DNA from: Nymphaea colorata
Lineage: Eukaryota > Streptophyta > Magnoliopsida > Nymphaeales > Nymphaeaceae
Reading direction: 5' to 3'
DNA: 64,000 nt
Assembly: GCF_008831285.2 (NCBI RefSeq)
Contig: NC_045143.1
Location: 18,999,655 to 19,063,654, forward strand
Shown here piece by piece: positions 34,778-45,466 of the stretch. A program made the position numbers and the translations under genes. Each line of letters opens with the position of its first letter. The stretch's first letter is position 1. The notes under the pieces are model-generated. The model was not told the DNA's origin, searched no databases, and saw only the letters and a program-made list of their open reading frames with translations.

Positions 34778-35169
34778 TGCGTGGTCAGAGTAATCCGGCT
34801 GCCGGCTGCAAGGGAAAGCAACTTTCCCAATGGTCGCAAGCGATGAACAATATCATCCTAGACTGGAATGGCAATCTGGCTTATTTTGCAGCCAAAACAG
34901 GCTTCCACAAATAGAGTTGTCGTCAGGTCAGCGTGGACAAAGGAAAGCAGACATTTACAAAGGAAAGGCAATCTGGTTAAGGCTTGGCAACATGCCAGCC
35001 TTGAGGTTGCAAATGATTGCCTTGATCTCCTTCACTTGAAATGTGCTATCAAGGGAAATAGCAAACACAGACATGCAGAGAGGGAATAGGAAGGGAGTGG
35101 AGGACCATGGAGATATATTGATTGTCATGGTTGAAGGCACAAAAGTAATTAGATAGGGACTGCCGTCAC

Positions 35170-35224
35170 CAGTGGTGACTCTGTCACTAATGCAGAGGAA
35201 GAAGAGAAAGCAGAGCCAAAACAA
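35170..35224 (-). CDS. Candidate signal-peptide exon 1 of the receptor kinase
   Basis: Starting at the ATG at 35224, the frame encodes MFWLCFLFFLCISDRVTT, hydrophobic enough for a signal peptide. A GT donor (gtgacgg) after base 35170 leaves phase 1. That joins in frame to the exon at 34064 to give [10 protein letters not shown], as in the family, where the malectin-like part follows the signal directly. The donor is weak, and the intron (34065-35169) would contain a MITE. A chance match is quite possible; no other candidate was found nearby. Confidence 0.35.
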
Positions 35225-35719
35225 GTATTCTGATCACCTCAAGCTCCAAGCAACTTTGAAATGTTGTTGCAATGAATGGAATCCTGAGCGCGCCACTCTT
35301 CGACAATGTGGCAGAGGGAAAATAGACAGCAGGAAAGCTTCAGGTTTAGAAAAAGAGAGGGAGAGGCCTGGAGCTGCAATATCTCACTATCCCAAGTGGA
35401 GACGCTTTTAAATTTATCTTTCTAGACGGCGGATTTCCTTAAGAACATCTTCTTCCTAATGACATAAGCTTATTGGTGGGGAAGATGGGGCTGGAGCATT
35501 GTTGGACCAGGTAAATACGTCACCCTCGAAAGGAACATCAAAGAGACCATGCTCAACGACGAAGTAAGCAAAAGCCTTCATGGAGGCAGAAGGGGTAACA
35601 CGATAAGAGGAGTCGGCAGGACTCAATAAACAAAGGAAATCACTAACAAGAAGCCATGGGGCATGGGATGAGAAGGGTGCTTCCTAAAGGTCAGCCCATA
35701 CCTGCAGCTCGAGGGCTCC
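35225..35719. other. Gene-less DNA upstream of the kinase
   Basis: No motif-bearing ORF. If the candidate exon 1 is real, the promoter would lie here; I see no clear TATA box. Confidence 0.35.
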
Positions 35720-35727
35720 GACACAAG

Positions 35728-35893
35728 CAGGGGTGGAGCTTAGTCGTACGAACTGAACTATATTTTCTAAATTTTAGAAAGGGCCACATAACTTTTTTTC
35801 AGATTTTTCATATACGGTAAACAAAAACCTTTAAAATTTACGCATAAATTTTTAAACATCTGAGTGGTGCCATGGCCCCTGCCTCTGCCCCGG
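35728..35893. mobile_element. MITE 2: 166-bp hAT-type element
   Basis: The left end is CAGGGGTGGAGC. The right end GCCTCTGCCCCGG gives CCGGGGCAGAGGC in reverse complement, an imperfect terminal repeat of the CAGGGGCGGAGCC type. The flanks are a perfect 8-bp duplication, GACACAAG, at 35720-35727 and 35894-35901. The interior is AT-rich (AAATTTTAGAAA, AAAATTTACG) and non-coding. Confidence 0.88.
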
Positions 35894-36285
35894 GACACAA
35901 GGGCCGCCACGACAAGGACTGGGTTGAGCAGGCCAAGTATGGGTCAGAGAGAGAGACTGCCTATCTTGGTTCTCGTGCAACCTTAGACATGGACGTCCAG
36001 ACTTCATCAACAATATGATGATGAGGCAGGAGCTTTTAGTTTTGTGGTTTCAAGAGAGAGTACCTGAGGGCTGCCCTAAGGCAAGAGAGATATGGATAAA
36101 TATTTCCCATAACAAGGAGCCGAAGATCATAGTGCGCAGGGTGCTCATCTCCTCCAGAATCCGATGTCTCACATACGTCGGAGGAGAACGGAAAATTATA
36201 GCCTCTGCAGGTTCCGCTTTAAAGCCGACTTGCCAGTGCTCTCACGTCAACGAACATGCCAACAATAAATAACTTAGCCAGACCA

Positions 36286-36872
36286 AGCTAGGAGAAAAAT
36301 TAAGTCATTCTTATTCTATTTTCTGCTTTTGTTTTATAAGAGGATCCAAAACCTACACTGCAGGCGTGGCTAAAGAGGTTGACAGAGACCATACGGAAGC
36401 ATGACAATAATAGGAGTAAGATGGGGCGAGGAGAAAAATTAAGTCAATTTTATTCTTTTCAGCTTTTCATTTTTCAAAAGGATCGAATACGGAAGCATGA
36501 CAATAATAGAAGAAAGATGGGGTGAGGAGAAAAATTAAGTTAATTTTATTTTTTTCAGCTTTTTCATTTTTCAAAAGGACCTAATACGGAAGCATGACAA
36601 TAACAGGAGCAAGATGGGGCGAGGAGAAAAATTAAGTCAATTTTATTCTTTTTAGCTTCTTCATTTTTCAAAGGATGAATACGGAAGCATGACAACAATA
36701 GGAGCAAGATGGGGCGAGGAGAAAAAATAAAAAAATTTTATTCTTTTCAGCTTCTTCATTTTCAAAAGGATCGAATACGGAAGCATGACAATAATAGGAG
36801 CAAGGTGGGGCGAGGAGAAAAATTAAGTCAATTTTATTCTTTTCAGCTTCTTCATTTTTCAAAAGTATCGAA
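36286..36872. repeat. Satellite array, 95-97 bp period, about six units
   Basis: Units carry ATACGGAAGCATGACAATAA, AGGAGCAAGATGGGGCGAGG and TTTTATTCTTTTCAGCTTC. ATACGGAAGC starts at 36391, 36487, 36584, 36679 and 36775; a diverged unit precedes them. Both edges keep a shared flank motif (AAAACCTACA.TG at about 36349 and 36870), so the array may have grown from one original copy. Confidence 0.92.
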
Positions 36873-37770
36873 AACCTACATTGAGTGGATTAAAGAGGGT
36901 GAGTCACCATAAGGAAGAAATGGCCAGTGCAGGTAAAATTAAGGCCGCGCTTTACCTTATTAAGTAGTAAGCAGAGGCCGTTTGGCATAGAGTATTTCCC
37001 GGCGTGTCTAATTTGCTGGTTTCTTCTCCTACTTACTAAAATTGCTTAGGGTCAGCGCATAAGTGTTCAACTTTAACGATAGATTCTCGAAGAGGTGAGG
37101 TGCTTATGGATGGAGAGTTGGTACCTATGTAATCTACAATTTCTTTTAAACAAAGTTATTCCCAGTTTTTTTCTCTTAATTCTTGTATAGATAAATCTGT
37201 TCATTTTTTTGGGTTTTTAAAAAAGAAAAACCCCACTTTGTTGGGACTAGACTGTGGAAGGGCATCGGAACAAGAGGAGGAGGATATAGGATTTGAAAAT
37301 TGAACTCCATGAAGTTCTTAGGGGCACGTTTGATGGGCAGGAAATATGATCCTGTAGCAATGGAAATAAAACTTAAATTTAAAAAAAAAATCTTTCCATC
37401 AAAGTTGGGATGAAAAAACTTGACGCTAGGTTGATTTTTGTGAACTTTTTTTGTTAATTTCAAAAAAAAATCTGGAGTGAAAAAAGCTATCATTGGAGTT
37501 TTTGGTGAGAGGAGAAGAACAATAGAGAGAAAAAAGAGAGAAGAGAACAAAAAACACTTTTCCACCAATTCTGATTTCCATCTCTTTGCCCAGGAAACCA
37601 AGAAATTTCTTTCCAGAAATATAAATCCATGTCCAACAAACACAAAGGCATTTTGGAAATTTATATTTTGTTTCCATTTTTTCAATTCCTGAAATAAGTT
37701 TCTTTCTAATTTCATATTTTCAATGTGTGCTTCTAGATGAAAGGGAAGAGTTTCGTGCAAGGGCACCATA
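36873..37770. other. Gene-less AT-rich DNA
   Basis: Contains poly-A/T tracts and a 197-codon minus-strand frame (37769-37176) with Phe/Lys-rich low-complexity content and no domain. The stretch 37320-37760 may be an old DNA element, but no border could be proven. Confidence 0.45.
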
Positions 37771-37778
37771 TGGATGAC

Positions 37779-37951
37779 CAGGGGGTGCAGGGGCCCTAGT
37801 CCCTCCTCAAAAAAAAAAACAATTACCTGTAAATTTTAAAAAATTTCAATTGTTCTATATAAAATTTTTAAAAAATGACATTTCCACCTCTGCCAAAATT
37901 TAGAAACTTTAGTTCAGCCCCCCTCATAAACAATTTTTGGCTCTGTCCTTG
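37779..37951. mobile_element. MITE 3: 173-bp hAT-type element
   Basis: The left end is CAGGGGGTGCAGGGGCCC. The right end TGGCTCTGTCCTTG is the reverse complement of CAAGGACAGAGCCA, the CAGGGGCGGAGCCA type of terminal repeat. A perfect 8-bp duplication TGGATGAC lies at 37771-37778 and 37952-37959. The interior is AT-rich with AAAATTTTTAAAAAATG. It is related to MITE 2. Confidence 0.9.
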
Positions 37952-38238
37952 TGGATGACTGCGCAACCAGCTTTCCTTCATTTCCAAATCCTTTTTGACC
38001 GCTTCTTCTTTTAAACATCGGGTATTTCGCTTTACCAAATGACGTCCGGGAACGTTTACTTTGGTTAAATTACGTGTGGCTCATCCACCTCTTGCGCTAT
38101 TGCTAACAACTAGCACCTCTAACACGTTGGACAAGGGTGCTATTCTGGGATAAGAAAGCAGCTTTTAGACTTTTCTTTGTCTCAAGCCTAACCATTCGGG
38201 ACAACGGCTCGAGCGGGAATGAAGTAGGGGCCAAGGAG

Positions 38239-38748
38239 TAGGGGTGAACACAAGCCGAGTTGAACCTAAGTTTAGTTAGCTCGAGCTCGGCTCGACTAAT
38301 GAAACCTCAAGCTCGACTCGGCTTGAGCTCGAGAATAGCTCGACTCAGCTTGAGCTCGAGAATAGCTCGACTCTGCAGTTACGTGTTGAGCTCAAGCTCG
38401 ACAAACTCATTTGAATAGAATAGATATTCATCGTTGTGTGTTGAGCTCGAACTCAACTTGATTAAGGTTCGACAAACTCGTTTGAATAGAATTGATATTC
38501 ATTGTTGTGCGTTGCGCTCAAGCTCAACTTAATTAAGACTCGCCAAACTCGTAAACTTGTTTGAATATATCGATTCAATTAAGGCTCGAGCTCGACTCGG
38601 TAGTTACGTGTTGAGCTCGAACTCAATTCGATTATTGGAACGAGTCAACTCATGAACTTAAGCTCGACTCGTCAAGCAAATGACTCGGCTCGAACTCGTT
38701 CATGAGCGGAGCTTTAACAAGTCAAGCTTGACTCATTGTTCACCCCTA
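38239..38748. mobile_element. MITE 4: 510-bp hAT-type element with expanded interior
   Basis: Ends TAGGGGTGAACA and TGTTCACCCCTA form the terminal repeat. A perfect 8-bp duplication CCAAGGAG lies at 38231-38238 and 38749-38756. The interior has the same GAGCTCGAGCTC motif family as MITE 1. It is expanded by three related direct repeats containing ACTCGTTTGAATAGAAT and ATATTCAT.GTTGTG (about 38390-38580). Confidence 0.94.
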
Positions 38749-38756
38749 CCAAGGAG

Positions 38757-39482
38757 TGCGCCTAGAGAGGTGAAGGTCATTTCATGCAATTCAACAAGAC
38801 TTACATGTGCTATTGCTATTACAACATTTAAACGGGATTTGGTGGAGAAGGAAAAACAAAAAAAAAATTAACAAGACAGGCATAGCCAAAGGGAGGCTGA
38901 GAGGGGCCATAGCTCCTTCTTTCCTTACGCTTTTGAATAGAATGATTACAGTCTTCAAAAAATTAATTTGGCCTTACAAAAAAATCCTAGAAAAAATCAT
39001 TCCAATATACCAGCTTTGAGCCTTAGACGTTCTAGCTTTCATGGTATGATGCCACCACAACGCCTGGGACAACTGGCATTAGAAAATATCATCCGGAAAA
39101 CAAAAAACACATTTTCTAGCTCCACCACTTGCTTAAAATGATGTCGCATACTAAATCCCCTACTCAACTTGGTTAAGAAAAGATTCCTTTCCAAGGACAA
39201 CTATTTAGAATCAAAGTTGACAGTAAAAATGGAGAAAAGTAATCTTCTGTTGGAAAAAAAAAAAATCCAAAGTGCCTGAATATGAAAATAATAATTACTA
39301 AAAAAGTTCGGTACTAATTAAGAATATGGATATATATATTAGCAGAGTCAGAAATTTATGAGAGTCAGAAAGGCCTATTGTATAAATCTAGCATTTTCTT
39401 TCTGCACCTCCAGTAGCTACGATTTTTATTTCTTTCATAGAAGTTCGTTTTTGGTTTCGTATCTTTAGCATTATTCAGATAT
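38757..39482. other. Gene-less DNA, nothing recognised
   Basis: AT-rich with short frames lacking motifs. Confidence 0.45.
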
Positions 39483-39487
39483 GTATC

Positions 39488-39833
39488 TGTTGGAGATTTC
39501 TGGAAGGGAGTGAAGTGCGCCAAAAGAGGACTACAGATCACGTCGTGATCAAATCAGGTTGTTGCAATTTTTTGGAAAGAGATTTTCCTTGTATTGGAAG
39601 ATATGTTCCCTGTTTTGTTGTTGCACATATCTTGTTAATCACCTTCCTTTTGTGCTCTCTTTATCTTCTATTTGTTGCAGTTGTACCAAAGAAGACATAA
39701 TTCAATAAGAATTTGAATCTCTCCCTTCCCGTGAATGGTGGCACAAATTGCCTAACCATGTAATTCTTGTTTTTTGATGTCTCGCTTTCAACCCTTCATC
39801 CAGCGTGCTTTCCTGGTTACCACGTTTCTAACA
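39488..39833 (+). repeat. 5' LTR of the copia element
   Basis: 346 bp, starts TGTTGGAGATTTC and ends TTTCTAACA. Both ends fit the TG...CA rule. Confidence 0.9.
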
Positions 39834-39846
39834 TGGTATCCAGCAG
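39834..39846 (+). other. Degenerate primer binding site
   Basis: TGGTATCCAGCAG follows the LTR and resembles the copia initiator-Met site TGGTATCAGAGC with mutations. Confidence 0.7.
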
Positions 39847-39877
39847 GTATTGCGAGTTGTTGCTTTCTCTAGTCTTC

Positions 39878-40800
39878 ATGGCAGAATCTAATCAAGGCAG
39901 CTCCAGCAACATCAAAAGCAATCCAGGAAGCAGCGATCAAAGCACCAACATGCTGAAGATTACCTCTACGCCTCTCAATGGCATAAATTATCTAAGCTGG
40001 GCAAAGGCTGCACATTTGTTCTTCAGTGGATGATCAAAACTTGGATTCATCAACAGCTCCACAAAACAGCCCAACAAAGGTGATCCTTAGTATCCAGAGT
40101 GGGAGTCAGAAAAAGACTTGGTTATGTCATGACTCATCAACTCCATGGAGCAGCCTATTGCAAATCTATTTCTTTACCAAGAAACAGCAAAGGAAGTCTG
40201 GGACCTCTTAAAAGAGCTGTATGGGGAATGGAACAATCTGTCTCATGTACATGAGATTCAAATGGAAATCATTAAACTTACTATGGGAGATAAGCCAATT
40301 CAATTTTTTCTTGGTCACTTATGAAGGCTCTATGATGAACTTTTGCAATATCCACCAGCTATCTCTAATCTTGATGTTTACAACTGAAGATTTGAAGCAG
40401 ATAAGTTCTTCAAAGTTCTTGCTGGTCTAGCCGATGATTATGAAGCTGTCCGAAGCCAAATTTTGATGATGTCTCTTACAACATAACAATGTGTGTCAAG
40501 CCATACAAAGAGAGGTAGCTCATAGAAAAATAATGAATGTGTCTTCCAAAAAGAATGGTGGTGAAGAAAGTCTTCAAAAGATGGTGTGCTATGTTAACGT
40601 AGACAACAAAAAAGGGATTCCAAACTGCCCAATGACAGTACTAATGGCGAAAGAACCCAAAGCAAGCTCATTGCAATCACTTCAAGAAAATTGGGCACAC
40701 TTGTGATAGATGTTGGGAGCTAATTGGTTGTCCAACTAGAGAAAAATCACTCTCCAAGCAAACATATTTGGCTAACTTTGTGACTAAGGAAGAACTTGAA
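39878..40800 (+). pseudogene. Copia gag, broken
   Basis: It starts MAESNQGSSSN and reads LNGINYLSWAKAAHLFFSG before a stop at 40031, the standard start of UBN2-type gag. Frame-shifted remains continue through a zinc-knuckle-like region near 40690-40735. Multiple stops and frameshifts. Confidence 0.8.
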
Positions 40801-40879
40801 AAGTTTTTCTAAAAATTTTCAAAAACAAATCTGGTTTCATCTCAACTAGTTGAATCTGAAGGTAAGAACTATCCTCTTG

Positions 40880-43290
40880 TTTATGTCTCTACTGTTTCTA
40901 CTTGGATTGTTGACTCTGGGGCCATTGATTATATGATTGGGAATTCTTTTAAGCTTACAAATTTGGAAAAAGACAAAAGAAACAGCATGCTTTGCAGATG
41001 GTTCATCACAACATGCTGTTTTGGAGGAGAATGTGTCAATGACACCATAAAAAGTTTTCTGAGAGAAAAAGGCATTCAACCTTAGTACACATATGCAGGA
41101 ACTCCCCAACAAAATAGAGTTGTAGAACGAAAGAATCATCACTTACTCAATATTGCTCGATCTCTTATGATGCATATGAATGTTCCTCCATGTTTTTGGA
41201 CCGATGCCATTGCCATGGTTTGTTATTTGAGCAATAGAACTCCAAGTTCCAGCATAGATGATAACATTCCTATTCAACTTATTTTAAATAGGACAGTTTT
41301 GATTCAACATCTCAAAGTTTTTGGGTGCAAATGCTATGTTCATGTTCAAGAAAGTCTTATAAACAAGTTTCAAAAATGAGCTACAAAGTATGTTTTTTTG
41401 GGTTACTCTAGTAGGAAAAGAGGATACAAATGTTATCACCCTTTCTCTGTAAAATTACTTGTTGCTTGTGATGTTAAGCTTTTTGAGCAGGAGCTATATT
41501 TTGATGTCTCAGTTCAGGGAGAGCAAATAAATAATGGAAACTTGCAGCACAGTGAATATGCCCCGCCTCTCATTGATTTTTTAATGAAGTTCCTGCCTCC
41601 AGCCACCAACCCATAGAGTCCAATTCCATCACCGAGAACATAGACCATAGAGAAGATTCAACCATGGAAGAACCTAAACAACTATCCCCAAAGCTTGACA
41701 TATCTGAATGAACTCAAAGCCAAGGTCTTGAGCCACCTACTCGTCGTTCTACCCATGGTACCAAACCACCAATAAAAGTGAGTGACAAATACACCTACTT
41801 GACCACAAACAAAGTTCATTCCATATAAAAGTATATGACGTTTCATAACCTATCTCACCCTCACCAAACCTATGCGCTAAACACCTACTCCCAGACCAAA
41901 CCAAGAACCTTTGACAAGGCTAATAAGGATAGCAGGTGAAGAGAGGCTATGAAAGAAGAGCTTACAGCTTTGCAAAAAAGATCAAACATGGGATCTTGTT
42001 CCTCTTCCTGAAGGAAAAAAACTTGGGTGGATACAAGTAGGTGTATAAAATAAAGTTTAAAAGTGAATGGACTATGGAGCAGTTCAAGGCTCATCTAGTT
42101 GGAAATGGTTTCATGTAGACTAAAAGGATAGATTATAATGAGAACTTTGCTCTGGTTGCCAATATGAATACTTTTAGAATTTTTTTATCTCTTGCAGTTA
42201 ATAAAAAGTGGGAAACAATGCAGCTTGATGTAAAAAAATGTTTTTTTTCTTCATGGAGAGCTTCATGAAGAGGTGTATATGGATGTTTCACAGGGCATTC
42301 CAAACCAAAACAGGTATGTTTATAAGTTAAAAAAATTGCTCTTTATGGGTTAGAACAATATCATAATGCTTGGTTTTCTCGCTTAAACGAAGCACTTAGA
42401 CAAAGTGGCTTTAAGAGGAGTTCTGCATATTATACCATGGTTACCTATACAGGAGGATTGAGAATTGCTATCATACTTGTTTATGTAGATGACATTATTT
42501 CGACAGGTGATGACATAGATTGCATGACTCAAGTCAAAAAACTCCTTAATGAGCAGTTTGAAATCAAAGACCTAGGCACTTTAAGTTGATTTTTGGGCAT
42601 CAAAGTTGCGCACTCTGACAAAGGTAATTTTTATTAGCCAATGGAAATATATTCTTGATTTATTGAAATAGACAGGGTACAATGGAGCCAAGGCTGCCAA
42701 CACTCCTTTCGAATTGAACTGTAAGTTGCGCAAAGAAGATTGAGACATTGCTGAGAATGTTCAAGGCTTTCAAAAACTCGTTGGTAAACTCATATACCTC
42801 TAGACCAAACCCAACATTGCTTATGTCATTAGCCTAATAAGTTAGTTTATGCATAAACCGAGATCCACACATTTTGAAGCTAATAAAGTGTTGATATATC
42901 TAAAGGGGAATCCATGGAAAGGAATACTCATGAAATGTGATCATCTCCTTGAAGTTGTGAGGAATGTAGATGCTGATTGCGCAGGTGATCCTAATGATCA
43001 TAGATCTACGTCTGGCTATTGCACATTTGTTGGAGGAAATTTGGTGACATGAAAGAAAAAACCAATCTGTTGTGGCTAGATCAAGTGTTGAAGCTGAATA
43101 TAGAGTGATGACAGCTTGCACTTGTGAACTTATGTGGGTCAAAGTGTTACTAAAGGACATGAACACTGAGATAAAAAAAGATATAAATTTAATCTGCAAT
43201 AATATGGCTGCAATATATATCGGCATCAACCTTGTCTTGTCTTCCACAAGCGCACCAAACATATAGAAGTTGATGGTCATTTTATTAGGG
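40880..43290 (+). pseudogene. Copia pol, broken, with a large internal deletion
   Basis: The protease start (VSTVSTWIVDSGAIDYM, 40886-40936) jumps within about 100 bases to the end of the integrase core (YAGTPQQNRVVERKNHHLLNIARSLM, 41092-41169), so most of the integrase is gone. The region with FGCKCYVHV and KYVFLGYSS follows. Reverse transcriptase shows the LVYVDDII catalytic box at about 42477-42500 and DLGTLS. RNase H shows NVDADCAGDPNDHRSTSGYC and SSVEAEYRVM. Several stops and indels. Confidence 0.87.
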
Positions 43291-43426
43291 AAAAGGTTCA
43301 AGATGGTACCATCACAACTCTACACATTAAAAGTAAAGGAAACTAGCTAACATTTTCATAAAGTGTCTTGCGAAGGAACATCTTTACATATCAAGCAAGT
43401 TCGGGCAGATTGATATTTGCACACCA

Positions 43427-43441
43427 ACTTGAGGAGGAGAT
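43427..43441 (+). other. Polypurine tract of the copia element
   Basis: TTGAGGAGGAGAT immediately before the 3' LTR. Confidence 0.8.
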
Positions 43442-43781
43442 TGTTAGAGATTTCTGGAGGGGAGTCAAGTGTTCCAAACAGGAGTACAAATCAGAACTTG
43501 AACAGATCATGTTATTGAAAATTTCTTGGAAGGAGATCATTCTTTTATTGGAAGACATGTTTCTTATTTTGTTGTTGTGTAGATCTTGTTAATCACCTTC
43601 CTTTTGTGCTGTCTTTATCTTCTATTTATTGAAGTTGTACCAAAGAAGATGTGATTCAATAAGAATCTGAATCTCTTCCAGTGGATGTAGGCACAATTTG
43701 TTGAACCACGTAATTCCTGTTTTTGATCTCTCACTTTCTCCCCTTCATCAACGTGCTTTCTTGGTTACCACATTTCTGATA
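43442..43781 (+). repeat. 3' LTR of the copia element
   Basis: Starts TGTTAGAGATTTC and ends TTTCTGATA. It aligns with the 5' LTR over its length, sharing for example AATCACCTTCCTTTTGTGCT and GTTGTACCAAAGAAGA. Confidence 0.9.
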
Positions 43782-43786
43782 GTATC

Positions 43787-45338
43787 AGTTGCCAATCCAG
43801 ATTCTGGTTTCTCTAGTCCACACTACTAGATTATGGATTACATGCAATTTCCTAATATTTTTGAGGATTCTGTTTGCCATTGTTTGCATATCTAAATTCA
43901 AATGCCTTCTCTAATACACACCAATAGAATAGGGACAACAAGTATTTTGCAGAAAATTCTGGGATTCAGCTTCTCCTCGTTCTTTACATTGAAATGCAAG
44001 GATAGACTCGCTAAATTTAAATGACCAATGGAGTTGAAGGGATTTAATAAGTTAAGTGTGTTAAAGAAATCCTTCTTGTGGGTTGCCCATGGACACTTCT
44101 TTTAGATGGTTACCAACCTGTGTATGTGTCACCAATTTGTCAGGATGTCACAACCTGTTAAGCACTTGTTTCTTGATGAGATACAAGCCAAAACTTTGAC
44201 TGCTTGTTTTCTTCTCGCTTGAGCAAACAAGTTTCTAGTTCGGAGGAACTGTCACTAACTCTACACTGTTTTTCTGTGCCTAAACTGTCTTATTATGTCA
44301 AATGCACCCATGGATGTATGGGTTTTGGACTGTCTTCTTTTCAATGTTGTTGTTTCATATCAGCACCATCATAGGCACTTCCATTCCACTGTCATGATCA
44401 TTATACTCATTATCATGGCCATTGTCATTAAGATCATGACCACCACCATCACCAATCATCATTACCATTCAACATCCACCACCACAAGCTTTATTTTGTC
44501 ATGGTGAAGACACCATAACATCCTTCCCTCACTCCAAACCTCATCTATTCTCCATTTTGTTTTGTCAGGATGTCTTCAAGTGGAGCAGTAAGGGAAGATA
44601 AGAGGGTGGAGTTGGTGGACCTTGTCTTCTCAAGTTTTGGTTTATGCCTGTTGAGGAAACTGAAGAGTTTTTCTTTCAGTTGCTTTTGCTCAATTTTTCA
44701 TGTTTTGCATGAAAGAAAGTCACACTTTCAAATAAAAAGAGATCAAGATTTAGTTCAAAATTCATTATAATCTTCCTTCTTTTCCTATGGAGGCATACAT
44801 GTAACTATGGACTGTCCAGGCTATTGATAGAATTCAAGCATCTAGGTCACTTATGAACCAACTCATCCCAAATGGATCGTAATTTCAAAAACTTATTCCC
44901 TTATGGGCATCTCTCCTTGTTAAAGACTTGGCCTCATTTTAGAGATAGAACTTATGAGACATATCTATTGAGAAATATGCTTGGTTTCATGAAATTTCAA
45001 GATGAGGGAATTAGTCATTTTCTCTATAGTAACAAAGATCCATGGAAGAATATTAAAATTTTTTGGCTCTGATTTGCCATGCTCCTTGATGCAGTATTTC
45101 AAGCTTTCTTCCTTTTTTCTCATTCAAGGATCTTCAACTTCATCTACTCTCCTGCTAAGCTTAAGTTCAGGCGTGGCAGTAGTACCTCTGCCATACACTC
45201 AAAGCCCATAGCAGTTGATATGTGATTTCAAGTTTCATGCCAACTTGTTATGTTATTTTGAGTGACTTACATTGCTCCTATGGCCATCTATGACCCACTC
45301 CTCTATTTGAACCCTACAGGCTCAAAAGAAAAGCACTG
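43787..45338. other. Gene-less DNA with an ATC-rich simple repeat
   Basis: At 44358-44495 a degenerate ATC/ACC trinucleotide-rich tract encodes only His/Ile/Thr-rich low-complexity frames. No gene recognised. Confidence 0.5.
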
Positions 45339-45466
45339 TTAGACCGAATTTGGTGTTCTTTAATATGCTTATTGACATAAAGAAACTTTGAGTTGTATAG
45401 ATGTTAAACCGAATTTGGTGTTCTTTCATATGCTTATTGACATAAAGAATCTTTGAGTTGTATAGG
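45339..45466. repeat. Tandem duplication, 65-bp unit
   Basis: Copies start at 45339 and 45404. They share CCGAATTTGGTGTTCTTT, ATGCTTATTGACATAAAGAA and CTTTGAGTTGTATAG. Confidence 0.92.

Larger units (their letters stand above)
39488..43781 (+). mobile_element. Ty1/copia retrotransposon, full outline but coding-dead (4,294 bp)
   Basis: Two similar LTRs (39488-39833 and 43442-43781) bracket a primer site, gag, protease, integrase, reverse transcriptase and RNase H remnants and a polypurine tract. GTATC occurs on both sides (39483-39487, 43782-43786), which fits a 5-bp target duplication. The LTRs differ at many positions and by indels, so the insertion is old. Confidence 0.9.

Noticed and set aside
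37176-37769. 197-codon open frame on the minus strand
   Set aside because: Low-complexity Phe/Lys/Ser content from A/T tracts, no motif, and no splice or start context.
44295-44507. His/Ile/Thr-rich open frame as a gene
   Set aside because: Encoded by a degenerate ATC/ACC simple repeat.
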